From assembly GCA_000733355.1 (NCBI GenBank), contig JNVV01000021.1, positions 185,696 to 249,695 of the forward strand: a stretch of 64,000 nt of DNA, written 5' to 3'. Below the pieces are notes generated by a model. It had not been told where the DNA came from and did no database searches. It was given only the letters and a program-made list of their open reading frames with translations. Shown here one piece after another: positions 1 to 11,972 of the stretch; position 1 is the stretch's first letter, and each line of letters starts with the position of its first letter. This DNA is from Falciphora oryzae (Eukaryota; Ascomycota; Sordariomycetes; Magnaporthales; Magnaporthaceae). A program made the translations under genes and the position numbers.

Positions 1-3000
1 GCCGGCGGCACGTAGCCCTCGTCGTCGTCTTCTTCCTTTTTGTCTTCACGCTCTTCCTTTTCGGTCTGGAAAAGAAAGGCCGTTGTCAGTTTCGCGCTGC
101 TCAACATGCGAGCGGGCGTATTCGCCATACACCATCCATATTTTGTGGGTTGGTTTTTCTTACCTGCTTCTGCTCTGGGCTGGGCAGATTGCCAGCAGCT
201 GTGGGCCCCGGCTTGCCGCCTGGAGGAACGGGCTTGATAGTAACCTGGGGAATTGGGATCGTGACAGGGAATGGGACCAAGGGAGGCGGGCACAAGTCGA
301 GAGGCACAAGACTCAAGCACAAAGGCTTAGACGCCACCGCTGGCTGGACGGTTTTGGTTGCCTGTGAGCTTGGGTCGCTAGAAACGGTGACCTGGGATAC
401 CCTTATGTTCTGGGCCGTAAGCGGGGGCGGGTCAGTGGTCCTCGTATCGCTGTCGATCGTGTAGGCAATTGGGGGAGGGTCCCAGGTGGTTGTCGTTGCT
501 ATCGGGGGGTAGACAATCGTGCACGGGTAAATGCACGACACAACATGCGGACCCTGCCAAAAGTCGGGCGCGAGGTACAGCGTTCCGTTGCCGTTGCTGT
601 CGTCTTCTTGGGGAGACCACGTATTGCTTAGGGGAAGTCCAGGAGGGATCTTGAAGGTGAAAGGGAATACGGTGCCTATCGGGACAACGATCTCCTGTGG
701 CAGGGGCTTGCCGGCCGGGTAGACAGTCCCGTCGGCTCCGGTAATCTCTTGGTTCGGGACAAAGCCCCCTGGAAGAAACATTGGCCTCGGCACTGCGACG
801 CCAGCACCTATCTCGATAGGGTTGGAAATGCCGCCGCCGATGCCGCAGCAAGTCGAAGTAATAAGTCTACCCAAATCGCAACGCTAGCAGATTGAGGGGG
901 TTTGTTCACGGTTAGTCTCCCTGGTCCTGGGCGTTTTCTCCCGTGGCAGGAGGAGAACTTACAGGGCACTGGTCAGCGCCAGGTCTAGGCGGCATGTTCT
1001 GGTTACCGTCATTGCGTGTATCGTCAATCTGGCTGACGACCGGGCCGATCACCGTGAACATTTCAGTGGCGGCCACTGTCGTCGCAGGAAAGGAAATGAC
1101 GGTTGCGAGGCCGGTGACCGGTGCTTGGCGCCTCCTGACGACGCGCCACCGCTGGCTCCGGCACTGCCCATCCAGGCCATAATGATATTGCAGAAGTTGA
1201 CCTTGTTGTCCTTGCCCATAACCGACACTCCACCGCTGGGACTGATCATCTCGATGGAAGCTTTGGTGATCAGGTTGTAGATCCAGATGGAGCTGCTGTC
1301 GGAGATGTAAAAGATGCGATCCTGGCAATCGTCTGTCGCCACACAAGCCTGCGTATACTTCTGAAACCACGAGTAGAGGCCGGCGCCGTAAACGTAAAGA
1401 TCAACACTGTTGATCACCCGCACCGCCCACGACAAGGCGCACGTCGGCGAGCCCGGATCGCAGTGGCCAAAGGTGGGGTCCAGTGGGAAGACGTCCGAGG
1501 GAGCGAACGGCTCAGGGGCTGGTGGGACGGCCTGAAAGTAAGGCGACTGGGTCTGTATCATGCCCATGAAGACGTTTGCGGCATTGACAAACTGATATTG
1601 GTAGAGGACACAGTGCCCAGATCCAGTTCCGTAAAGCCACACGGGACCGGTGCTCTCAATGAGCATACCTGGACGATTGAAGGTTCTCGGTCAGCATTGA
1701 ACACCTGAGACATCGAGTAGAGAAGAAATACGTACCTCTTCCCACAAAGATGTCGATCTGAGTCTGGGCGGGAATGTCCAGGTCGTGATCAGCCACCCAA
1801 AACCAGGTGTTCTCGAAGTAGGCCGACGCCTTGGAGGTGATATGAACCAGCATCGACCCCGCAATGCATTTGGGATCGATGCGGCCGGTGAGCTTTGGAC
1901 AGTCGCCAACTTGGAGGTTCGACCCGGCCGCGCCGCCCACGCGAACGTGAGTATCTGGGTAGGAAGAGAGACAATGGTAAGTCAGGGTCGCCGCGTTATT
2001 TAGCCATGAAGAGAAAGCCCAAAAACGGTCAAGGCGAGCAATAATTAGTACTCACTCCACATGGCTGCCGCGCCGGGACTCGATTCGTGGATGTTCCATT
2101 GCAAAACGATGGCTCCAGCCGTAGCCCCCCTGACGGTAAACAGCATATCTTGGATCTCCATGCTGCCGATATCGCCGACATTCCCAACCTTAACGACCGG
2201 GTAGGGCTTGTTGATGTCGGAGAAGCGGGTCCCAAAGCCCATAATCTGCGACCAGGACTGGCCAACAACTTTGGCACCCGACGGGATCAACACCGTGTCG
2301 GTGACGATGTAGACTCCAGCTGGTATCCAGAGAATCCGGCCGCTTTTCACCGACTCGGCCAGGGCTTTATTCAGCGCGGCAATGTCGTCGGTAGCGCCAT
2401 CACCCTCCGCGTTGTACGGGGCAAGCTTAACGTTTATGAACTGGCTGGCGGGGGCGTCTTCGTACTAAGGCTTGGACGCTCAAAGAAGCCGTCACCGGGC
2501 GACTTGAGCAGGGACGGGCTGATGGCCGGCACACGCGCGTAGCGGGCGCCGCTCTGCCACACCCCGGTCGCTTCGCCGTCGTCGCTATCGTAGCGCTTGC
2601 CCAGACCCCAGGCCTGGATGGTTTGCGACCCGCCGGTGCCCGAAAGCAGGGTTTCGCCGTTGTCGAACTGGACCACAGTAAGCACGTTGTTAACTGACAC
2701 GCTAAAGAGATTGAGCGTGATCCGTCCGTAGCTGCCCCCGGGGGCTTGGAGCTTCAACCCGACTGGGGCGTTGGCGAAGGAGCTGTCGAGGAAAACCGCA
2801 GAGCCGAGGTCGTTCGGACTGGGTCCGGCCATAACCACGCCCATAGGAGTGTTCTCGATCTGAACGCCCTTCCACGTCCAGCCCCAATCCTAGTGAATCT
2901 CGAGCGCCCGGCTTAGCTGGCCGGAGAATTTGAGACCTCTTACAGTAAACTGCTGGTTTCCAACATAGGCACCAAGAGCATCCCCGGTGAACTCGAGGTC

Positions 3001-4457
3001 GCCCATGAACCCACCACTGCCATTTTCCACGTAGATACCCTAATGGAACCCTCGTGTTAAGTCGTGTGTTTGAAGCCTAGAGAACCAGAATCAAAGGCTC
3101 ACCTGCTGATTATTTCCGGCTACCGTCGATATGACAAACTTGATTTTCTGAAGAGAGGTTGCCTGAGCAACCTGCCTACCAGGAAATAAAGGATGAGTTG
3201 GTTAGCTTATTCGAGGCTTACAACTGGGCTGGAAAGTAAAACAATCACACACTGACCAGTGAATTCCCGCAACAAAGTCGAATAGTGGGGCATTTGTCAT
3301 ATCGATAATGAAGTTGCGTACTTGGCGGTAAAAGTTGCTCTGGAAAACGCCGCTAATTAGTGGTCAGTAATACAGTCATGGAAAGGAATATGTTGGACGC
3401 TCGATTCTGCCTACCTGATTGATGTACCAGGAAGCTCCATAGCCTCCCTCAATGTATACATCAGATGAGATGACACCTAAGCCGGAGAAGCTCGGTGCTA
3501 CTTTGATAGTAGGCAGGTCGGTGGCCTGCAGAACTGAAGTCAGCACCACTACGTTGCTAGACCAGATGCCTACCTGGATAGGTGGTACCTACCTGCCTAG
3601 GTAGGCGATGAAGGTGATTACTGGGAGGGCAGCCACATCGCCAATCATTTGTGTGTGGTAGTAGGCAATGATTGAACGGCTGACAAGATAGGTTCCTACA
3701 GGGAAATATACCACAGCTTGGAGGGTGGAAGGACTCCCGCATCCTTCACCACAGCGGTTCTGGTCGCTGATGGCTCGGTTGATGGCCTTTGTACATCGTG
3801 CACGCCATCACCCACCGCTCCGTAGTCCCTGACATTGCGCCAGACCTAAATAGGACGGACCATCGTAAATCAGCGCACGTTCAGGCTGGGCCCCCAACAC
3901 GGCTTGCTCGGCCACGAAGGATCACAAACCTTGTATCCTAGGGGTGCAAAAGGAGAGGTACCCGTCTGCACCATGCGCTCCATCCAGTAGCCGCTCGCTT
4001 GCCTCTTGAGCTCTCTCGGCGCCGCTGGGGAGCCGTTCCTGGCCAGCGCTTCGGCGACCAGGGCCGCAGCATCGGCGATGGTTGCATTGACGCCCATACC
4101 GTCGGCTCCGGGCGCGGAGATGGTCCCGCCGTCTTCAACCCTGGAGGTCTGGCCGCTGGCGCCCGAGCGGGACTCGTACGTGTTCCGGCGCGGGTTCGCC
4201 AGGAGGCGCTCGTTCCGCGTGCGGGACTCGGCCTGGGCGGCCCTGAGGATCGTCAGGGCCTCCGACAGCGTGCTGTTGCCCGAGACGGGGACGTTGAGAC
4301 CCATGGAGGCGGGGTCACGCCGCAATGGGCGGTTGAAGTGTCGGGCATGGGGAGCAAACAAGCTGTTGTGGTGTGCGACGACGACACATGCTGATAGAAG
4401 CAGCAACGCAAATAACCTGCCTGCAGCCCTGAAGTGGGCGGCAAAGGCTAGTGCCAT
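1..4457 (-). pseudogene. GH55 exo-beta-1,3-glucanase-like gene, decayed, running off the left edge
   Basis: Family members are secreted enzymes that degrade beta-1,3-glucan. The ATG at 4457 opens a hydrophobic signal peptide (about residues 10-28). After a short intron come two parallel beta-helix entry motifs, DYGAVGDGVHD (about 3830-3790) and APYNAEGDGATDD (about 2420), as expected for the twin-helix fold of GH55 (pectate_lyase_3). The motif DWGWTW is at about 2875-2890. Clear introns include one at about 1973-2052 (donor GTGAGT), one at about 895-970 (donor GTAAGT, branch CTAAC) and one at about 68-160 (donor GTAAGA). After the last of these the frame continues into an acidic Glu/Asp/Lys stretch up to the edge, so the gene has a C-terminal extension with Thr/Pro-rich linker and is incomplete here. 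Lesions: one-base losses near 3792, 2465 and 1127, and a TAG at 2890-2892 where Trp is expected. The exact exon map between 3200 and 3800 is uncertain. Confidence 0.8.
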
Positions 4458-5818
4458 GATATCAGAGCAGCCTTCTTGAGATCAGAAGGTTCTGCTGTTG
4501 GATGCAGAATGAAAAGAGAGAGAGAAGGAAAGCGGGCGAAAGAGGAGATGGGCGAAGGAGAGAATGGTCTCAAAGTGACGGCCGCCCTGCGACCTTGGAG
4601 GTATAGGGAAGAGTCGATGCCACGCGCCCGTCTCTCCTCCGTGGCAGGTTCCGCAGCCTCATGAGGAGGCGGAGGCCCACCCACATTTGCAAAAGCAGTG
4701 TCCCTTCTGTGTAACCACCAACCAGACGACTGACCGCCCCATCGGCGCGAGAACATGCTCAAAGAACGGAGCGGGGTGAGGTCGTGAGGGCTGACGTGGA
4801 TACCTACGGATCGTGCGTTTGACTGAGGCTATATTGGCATGGATGCAAGGAATTGACGTGAGCTGAGTCCCTCAGAGGAGGGGGGGGGGGGGGTCTATTT
4901 GCCAACAAAAACCACTGATATACCTACACCCATCAAACAAACCAACGCAAGGTGTGGGTGGACTCGATGCCTCGCGCGACTCGCTCGACTCGGCCGAGAG
5001 TGCATCGATAGGGTCAACCCCAGCCGTGTAGTTCCAGCACAGTCTTGGCGGATAGGTACTTATCAGGGCTACCTAATCACCGCTCCACCATTATTCTAGA
5101 CCCAGTGCCCGCGCCAGGAAAAAAAAAAAAAAAAAAAAAAGGCGGAGAGCTATCATGGGGGTGTGTGTGGAGCAATCCGCTGCAGTAGTTCGCCAAGCGG
5201 AGTGGATATGGGTCGCAGCAACTGCATGCGCGCTCGATCACATGAAGTGGTCGACTAAAGCTACAGCGGCTAATCCCATGTTTAGGCTGATCCCTGCGGC
5301 GGATTCACCCGAACGAGCCTCAATCAAGTGGGATCAGACTGCTATCAATGGTAGTCCCGCACGACGTTCCCTCGCTAAGCCCCATTGCACAACAGCATTT
5401 GATCCTACGGAGCAAGCGGCACGCTTCACACCCGATGCCTCCCGCGGTGCAACCTTAGACGCGCAAATGAAGTGGCCATGGATGTAGGACGGGGCGGCCC
5501 TTTGGACGATGCCGGGATTTACCTCCGCCCTCTCCATAATGCTCTCTTGACCCAACCAACGAGTTTGGACGCAGGGGCATTTTGGCTATCTCTTAGAGTA
5601 GGCCAGGGGGCACAAGGGGGAAAAAAAAAGAAAAAGAAAAAAAGAAAAAAGAAGAAGACCTTGTGTTCCAGCAGGAGGTGACCAACATTGGAAACTGCCC
5701 AAATACCAACAACAATGAACAACCCATGAAACAGACGCTCTTGCCCACCTAGGAATCAATCCCGCGAGCAGAGCGAGAAAGTATCACACAACCACCGTGT
5801 ACCCCCCAGAGGCTCTCT
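4458..5818. other. Intergenic region with homopolymer runs
   Basis: No supportable gene. It contains a G-run (about 4880-4894), an A-run of about 22 (5119-5140) and an A-rich AAAAAG-type tract (about 5621-5657). The first 100-200 bases are the likely promoter of the GH55 gene. Open frames here are short and have neither protein-like composition nor splice signals. Confidence 0.5.
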
Positions 5819-7203
5819 CTACTTGGGGTTCTCTGGCTCCGCATCGTCTGGGAGAAAATCTAGCTTGCAAGCCTCAACCTTCGCCTCGATAGGACCCACG
5901 CATCTCCGTTTTGTGCCGTTGACCTCGATCCAACTGCCAAAGTCGCTGCCCGGCTCGTCAACCGTGCGCAGCTGGAACTTGAAGATTGTGTACTTGCGTC
6001 TGGGCGTCGGGGAATTGCCCTTGTAGTTGGACAGGAGCGTATTCCAGTCCTGCCTAGTGTATCAGTAATTCACGCCTTGTGATCTCAAATGTGCCAGTTA
6101 CTTCAGTCGTGAAAAACTTACCCGTAGTTTTTTGTGGATGGCGCCCTGCCAGTCTTGGTCGGCTGTGTATGCAGTCACACCCTCTCCGCATTTTTTGATT
6201 GGCCGTTGAGGGGCACCTGGGAGTGAGATGTTAGCTCGGCCGACTCTGAGCGGTAGCACGCTAGACTTGGTGAAAGCTCTGTTCTTGCGGAACCCGGATT
6301 AGCACTCACAATACGTCGTGGCCTTCTTGACTTCATCCCTAGCTTCACCTCCCTAGAAAGATCAGTACACTTTAGTGAATCATTTGCGATGTTGAAGGTG
6401 TCCAACACGAACTTACTTCGATCCAGCTACGTAGGTCCATCACGTTAATAAGATAACAGACGCTATCAGAAACGGGAGGGAAAAGAGGGAAGAATCATCT
6501 CGAGGCACTTACGAAGCTGCAGGAAACCACATAAAGCCCTATGTCAGTCCAAACGTGCTCCATGGTTACGACGCCACTACTGTCCGTGACAGCTCTCTGT
6601 GATTTGAAGGCCACTTGATGATGGTTTATTTCTCCTTTCTCATCCTTATTCTGGCTCATCTCGACTCGGTGAGGTTCCTCCTTGTTGCCTTCGCTGTCAT
6701 AAGCTGTCCACATGGGCTGGTCTGGCTCTGGGCATCTGGGGCTGCCGCCGGATTTTATGTTGCTGTTGATCCAGCCTTCAGGGCAGGCACTCTTCCGACG
6801 AGCAAGCTTCCTGCTGGGATTGTGGTCGGCGTGAAAGGTAAGTTCCGAGCCGGCAGTGGGCAGAGAGCCAGCGTATTGGACGATGTTCTTGAATATCGCA
6901 GACATGTAGGCGCAGTTGTAAACTAAGGTGGGCCTCAATTTGTCCCCATGTCTCGGACTATGAAGAGAAAGGGGTGAATGGTGTCAGAGTCGCGTACCAT
7001 AGCCAGCATCTTTCGAGTAGGTTATTACCTTGATAGACGCCGTCCTTGCGATGCTGCCACACTTCGACCCCGTTGGCATCTTTGGTCGTTACTTTGGGCC
7101 CTTGATCTTTTGCTGCAGCCTGAGCTGCCACCGTTGTCAGATTGGTTATGCAAAAGGAGACAAAAATGGCCATGGCCCGCCTTGAGGCTCGCGATCCCAT
7201 CAT
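5819..7203 (-). CDS. Small secreted protein of unknown function (effector candidate), multi-exon
   Basis: I do not recognise the family. The ATG at 7203 starts a short basic region followed by a hydrophobic stretch ending near TTVAAQAAA, a plausible signal peptide. A consistent reading uses exon 1 at 7029-7203, exon 2 at 6513-6922 (acceptor CCTTAG), two small exons near 6415-6425 and 6310-6356, one at about 6123-6218, and a last exon from about 6050 to the TAG at 5819. Splicing this way keeps the frame open for about 320 residues. The mature protein carries scattered cysteines (in contexts such as YNCAYM, SACPEGW, PRCPEP, IKKCGEG, KRRCVGP, EACKLDF), which suggests disulfides. The micro-exon boundaries near 6415 are the least certain part. 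Unlike its broken neighbours it seems intact. Confidence 0.6.
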
Positions 7204-7715
7204 CGCTATCGGTGTTGGTGGCTAAAGGGCAGAAACAAAGGAAGTAGAGGGAAGCAGATGACACAAGGCAGGGACAGCACTGAGGCATTGGAAGCACCCC
7301 ATGAGCCTTTTCAGGCTCGCTTTCCAATCTCGTGCTACTGCCCAGCCCATGTAGATGTTACTGCGGGATATATATGTGCGTGTGTGTGTATGGGTGGGGG
7401 GACATGCCTCTCGAAACATGGGTCCCGATACTGCTCACCATGCCACCGTCCCTTGTAGCTCAGGGGTCAACGTCAATATGGGTATAGGTCCAACTGACGG
7501 CGAGGGGGTCTCCATGTTACACATGTTGGGGATCACATTCCCGTCCCGTGCCGATGGGGTGTCCCTACCGAGCTTGTCAAAATACATGTCTTTTTTTTTC
7601 TGCCATTCCGCAACAGGGTCATGTTACACGTAGCAAGGGAGATTGCCCAACAGGATGAAACTTGTGTTTAGACCCATCAGTCTTCCTGCTCCTCTCCCAT
7701 CTTCTCAAGGTGGTA

Positions 7716-9384
7716 TCACAAAAAGAACAGTGAACCATCGGAGAACCCCAAATCGGACACCCCAGTCGCCTCCCGGCCCTCCACATCGTCATGAGCGAGT
7801 ACTCCAAAGTTGGCGATAAACGTGCCGTAGTATTCGTGGAAGAGCTCGTATGATTCGCCCATCATTCGGAGCTCTGAGTTGCGGCGAAGGAAATAGTCGA
7901 AGAACTTAAGTCTCAAAGGCGCGACTTGGTTGCTAGTGGATTCGGATATGGTGGGGCGTCCAGACTCGTTGAAGATCCAGTTGGAAAAGAGCGTGACGCC
8001 AGCTGCCCACATTTCGATGTCGTGACAATCTTGCAGCTCGACATGGTCTGTATCCTGTGGGACGGCAAAGTCGGTAAGGACGGCCTCGTCCTGGTCTGGG
8101 GATGTGCGCCCAACAAGGGTTGCCTCTTCAGCCCTGAAAACCCCAAAGAAGACGGCTACGGCCTTGGGAAGAGGGGCTGGGTCGATTTCCTTGAAAGGCC
8201 ACCCATTCGCAAGGGAGCGTGGAAACACCAGCTCGACAAAATGCTGGTACACCCAGATCATCTTCATGATTTCCCAGACGACGAGATGGGCATCCGAGTG
8301 GCTTCCATCACCTCTGGTCAACTTCATAGGGCAGGATCCTGGGTTTTCGCGGTTCTTGCAGAGGAGGGCTCGGCCGTAGCCCTTCTCAAACCGGTCCGCG
8401 AATGCCTGCCTTGGCTCGGAGTCGGACAGAATGCTGTCGAGAAGCCATTGGCAAAGGGGGCCGAAGACGGCCTCCTCGGCCTCGGCGGTTGCTTGCATAT
8501 TGCAAACGGCAAACTGCTCGAGGAAGTCGAGCTCGCTGGTAGACAGCTCGAGGTCTTCGTCTTCCTCATCATGGAAACGGTTCGGGAGATTTGCTATCTC
8601 TGGGTCACTGCTGGCCTTGGCTCGGAAAAGCGGCTCGTTGTACGCCCCCGCCAGCGCTGCGCTACAAACGAAAAGCCTGTGCAGTGCCCTGCGAACGCGG
8701 CCTTCCCATTCAGGCATCCGGTCGCGGGTTTCTGGTCCGCTGTCGCGCTTATCGTCAGGCCACCTGCGCCTCCAGACTCTGCCCTTGGGGAGCTCCAAGT
8801 CCAGGTAGCTGACACCAACGGCCAGGGCGCGCACGAGGCGGCAGAGGGCAATAGCCGCCTTCATTTCCGAGATCGTCGGAGCCCGGCGGCGGCCACTAAA
8901 ATCTCCTGGCGACAAAGCCATTGGCGGGAGCTCGTCCCGGGCCTCCGCCTGGCGGACTAGGTCTGTGAGGCGAGCCTGATAGTCGACGGGTTGTTAGCAT
9001 TACCCAGATCTAGGTAGGTAGGCTCGTTCGCGACAGAAAAGATGGCACCCCTGCGCCGTATCTTTTCCCGTGTCTTGTTCTTGTGTCTTTCTTGTTCCTG
9101 TATCCTTGTTCCCTTTTTTTCGTCGTGGACGACGTAGGGTAGGCAGGTAGGGTCCCAGACATGTGGGGAGACGGGCTTACCGCAATCAGCGCGTCGTCAA
9201 ACTCGGGCGTCTCGCGTAGGAAGATGGGCCAAAGCACGCGTGCGGCGCTGCCAGCCCCAGCCTGCCAGATATTGTGGAGTCGCCGGCAAGTTGCCACGAG
9301 AGCAAGAGCATCCCGGGCAGATTGGCACTTGACCAAAATGTTGAGGATTAGTTCGGGCGGGCCGGAATGGGATAGAAACGCCAT
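7716..9384 (-). CDS. F-box-like protein, two exons
   Basis: Exon 1 is 9181-9384 and exon 2 is 7716-8975. The donor GTAAGC follows ...DDALIA and the acceptor precedes ARLTDLVRQAEA, giving about 487 residues in frame. The N-terminus (residues 8-45, GPPELILNILVKC ... CRRLHNIW) has the spacing of leucines and the cysteine/arginine/tryptophan pattern of a degenerate F-box. The rest is a large helical region typical of uncharacterised mould F-box proteins, with an acidic patch (DEEDEDLEL). F-box proteins normally recruit substrates to SCF ubiquitin ligases through Skp1; that role is inferred from the N-terminal pattern only. The start was chosen at ATG 9384 because the frame upstream is low-complexity and lacks a domain. 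The reading frame is intact. Confidence 0.65.
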
Positions 9385-9604
9385 CGTCGATGTAATCTTG
9401 CGGGTGGTCAGTTGCGGAAAAGGTAGGTTTTTTTTAGGACGAGGTTGAGAGCCGTGAAAAAACACCTGAGCCTGGGGGATCGTGGACGTTTTTTTTAAAC
9501 ACATGTAGGTCCACTAGGGCTGGAACGATGAATTTACGGCTGGATCAGATTGGTGGATACAACCCTCCCCCAGGACAAAAAAAAATATCACTTCTCGCTT
9601 GCAC

Positions 9605-9765
9605 CACTGCTAGAGAGAGAGAAAAAAAAAAAGATACGTAAAGATACAAGAAGAGGAAGGGATACAAGAACAGGAAAGGATAGAAGAACGGGAAGAAAAG
9701 ACGGGAAAAGGACACAGGAAAGAGGGAGATACAGGAAAGAGATACAGGACAGGAAAAGAATTGAA
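9605..9765. repeat. Purine-rich degenerate minisatellite upstream of the F-box-like gene
   Basis: About 160 bases almost free of pyrimidines on the + strand, built from variants of GATACAGGAAAGAG and GAACAGGAAAG. It lies in the probable promoter or 5' leader of the minus-strand gene starting at 9384, where it would appear as a long CT tract, a common feature of fungal promoters. Confidence 0.6.
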
Positions 9766-10170
9766 GCAATGGGGTGCTATATTTTTCGTCGCGAACGAGC
9801 CACCGTGCCACGTACTGCGGGGAATCTTGATGCTACCATTTTCATGCATGGACAGGCACCAGGGTTCAGTGGGTGGGGGTAGGGGTCCCCCAGGGAGGCA
9901 GCTAGCTTCATGGATGCTTGTCGAGGCTGTAAGGCTAGCTACGGGGACACCCGCCGTGGCTCGCTTAGCACGCGCGTTACCTCGAGGCACTGTCAATCCC
10001 AACTGCACGTGTCCCCTTCCAAAGCTCCACTGCGATATCATAGTCCTCAGGACAAAGCTCGGATCACCCATCCCCAGAGGCCTATTCATCCTCCCTCTCA
10101 GTGTTATGTGCTTCGCACTTCGCAAACATCTTTTCCCAGCTCGTTTTACAGTCGAGCATAGCGGCACACA
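9766..10170. other. Intergenic, no gene seen
   Basis: Sequence between the purine-rich tract and the chitin-binding/WSC relic. Open frames cross it but none has an initiator with recognisable domain content. Confidence 0.4.
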
Positions 10171-11376
10171 ATGCCTTCGACTTTGGAGGCACTACGGTGC
10201 TGCTTTGTTGTTCTCGGTTTCTTTCGCCAGGGCGCCCACGCCGGCCAGGCCCTTCCTCCACATGACCTGGGTTCCACCCTGCAGATTTATTTCTACCACC
10301 TCCCAGCCCATCGCGTCGCCATTCTGTCCCAGCCTCGACGGGACCTGCGGCGGGATCATGCAATATAAGTACACCGATACAAAGTCCCAATATGGTAACT
10401 GCTGCGGAGCCCGCGGTTATTGCGGATTCTCGGAATGAGAGTGTAGTGACATCTCGGATGGTACGTTCCAAAGCCAAACGCCTCGCCTATGTATATCTAG
10501 GCACCTAAGTAGTTACACCTACTAACGGAGCGCTGCAGCCAACCTGAGTACGGCCTCTGCGACGTGACCGTCACCGTCGTCGAGGGCAGCACGTACACAA
10601 AGCCCAAAACGGCTACAACAAGCCGAGCACAGGCGACAAGCTCGGTGACGACAACGACCGGCCAAGCCGTGTCTACCTCCGAAGAAGGCGTGTCCACCTC
10701 TCAGGAAGCCACCAGCAACGCTCCCGCTCCAAGCCCGACCGGCCCCACGCTCGTTCCCGGACTGGGCGACCTCGCTCTCGAGGGCTGCCTTATGGAGCCA
10801 GACAAGCGCCGCGCCCTGCCAAACATCCGGGCCGACCACAAGATGACCATCGAGATGTGCCTCAGCCTCGCCAAGGGCTACAACTACGCCGGCATCGACT
10901 ACGGCAGGGAATGCAGGTACAGCAACGCCCTCTCTGGCGGCTCCCTCCTGCCTACCGCGTCCGAGTGTGCCATGACACGCTCGGGCAACCAGAACCAGTA
11001 CTGCTGCTCCGGGAACCGTCTGCTGCTCTACAGGCTCAAGGGCTACACGCCCCCGGCGGCGGGCGCGGCGCCGTAGCCAGCGTCAGTGCGTGCCAGTTCC
11101 GCGGCTGCTACGCCGAGCCCGCGGACGCGCGAGCGCCCTCCCCCAGCTACGAGACGCAGCGGACATGACGGTCGAGAAGTGCGTCGCCGTCGCGGGGGCC
11201 GCCGGGGCCAGGTACGCCGGCATCGAGTACGGGCGCGAGTGATGGTACGGGGACGCGCTGGCGGGCGGGAGCTTCCTACCCACGATAGATAATTGCGTGA
11301 CCATGACTTGCGCGGCAATCCGAACCAGTACTGTGGTCCCGGGGGTCATCTCGTCTTGTATAGCAGCAGCTAGTGG
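10171..11376 (+). pseudogene. Decayed secreted CBM18 (chitin-binding) plus tandem WSC-domain protein
   Basis: The ATG at 10171 opens a signal-peptide-like stretch (LRCCFVVLGFF). In another frame lies a hevein-type chitin-binding domain (about 10330-10562) with DGTCGG, NCCGARGYCGF, EC and GCQPEYGLCD, the CBM18 disulfide pattern. It is broken by TGA at 10436-10438 and by a one-base shift near 10454, with an intron at about 10461-10538. A Ser/Thr-rich linker follows, then a WSC domain (about 10790-11034) with GRECRYSN and NQNQYCCSGNRL. A TAG at 11074 ends that frame. Downstream (about 11098-11366) the same pattern recurs as a ghost second WSC domain, starting FRGCYAEPAD and reaching YAGIEYGRE then TGA (11240-11242) WYGDALAGGS, with further frameshifts. 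The ancestor probably bound chitin or glucan at the wall or in the matrix. Confidence 0.7.
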
Positions 11377-11972
11377 TCCGCGTTGGAGGTCGGCCGGGAG
11401 TCGAGAACATCGAGGGGCTTGCCCACAGTAGGTGAACAAATATTGATAAAAAAGCGTACGTGCAGATCATCGTGCTTGCTTCACATCTTGGGACACGTAG
11501 CTCCCACAATTATTTTCTTCTTTAATCTGGGACACGTAGCTCCGGAACTGGAGAAGTCACATTGGAATCCTCCCTCACGATGACGTGGAGGGTCGTGGGG
11601 TGTCTAGTCTGTCAGCGGTGGGATCCTCCGATGGTTCACACTTCGTTTAAACCGTCTTCGAGGATACGTGATACTCCTTAAGATGGGAGAGGGGAAAGAA
11701 AGTTAACAATGTCTGGTACCTAAATATCCTGCGCGCTCTGCGCTTTTGTCGGCTACAAATGTCTCTTGGCACCCCCTGCTTGGAGGAAGCAGCGGGGGTA
11801 GAGAGGCACCACACTACCACTTGACCGTTTTCACCACGTCCATCACGCCACGCCGACATACCAGCCGTTCGTTCCTACGGGGCCGGATATCACGAAGACC
11901 AGCAAGGGCTAGACACTTCTGCCAAAAGGTCAGGGATTCGATTAGTAACTTCCAAAAAGAACTTGTAAAAGG
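11377..11972. other. Intergenic, no gene seen
   Basis: Holds a short direct repeat of GGGACACGTAGCTCC (about 11490-11505 and 11529-11543). It probably includes the 3' flank of the minus-strand NLR. No coding evidence. Confidence 0.4.
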
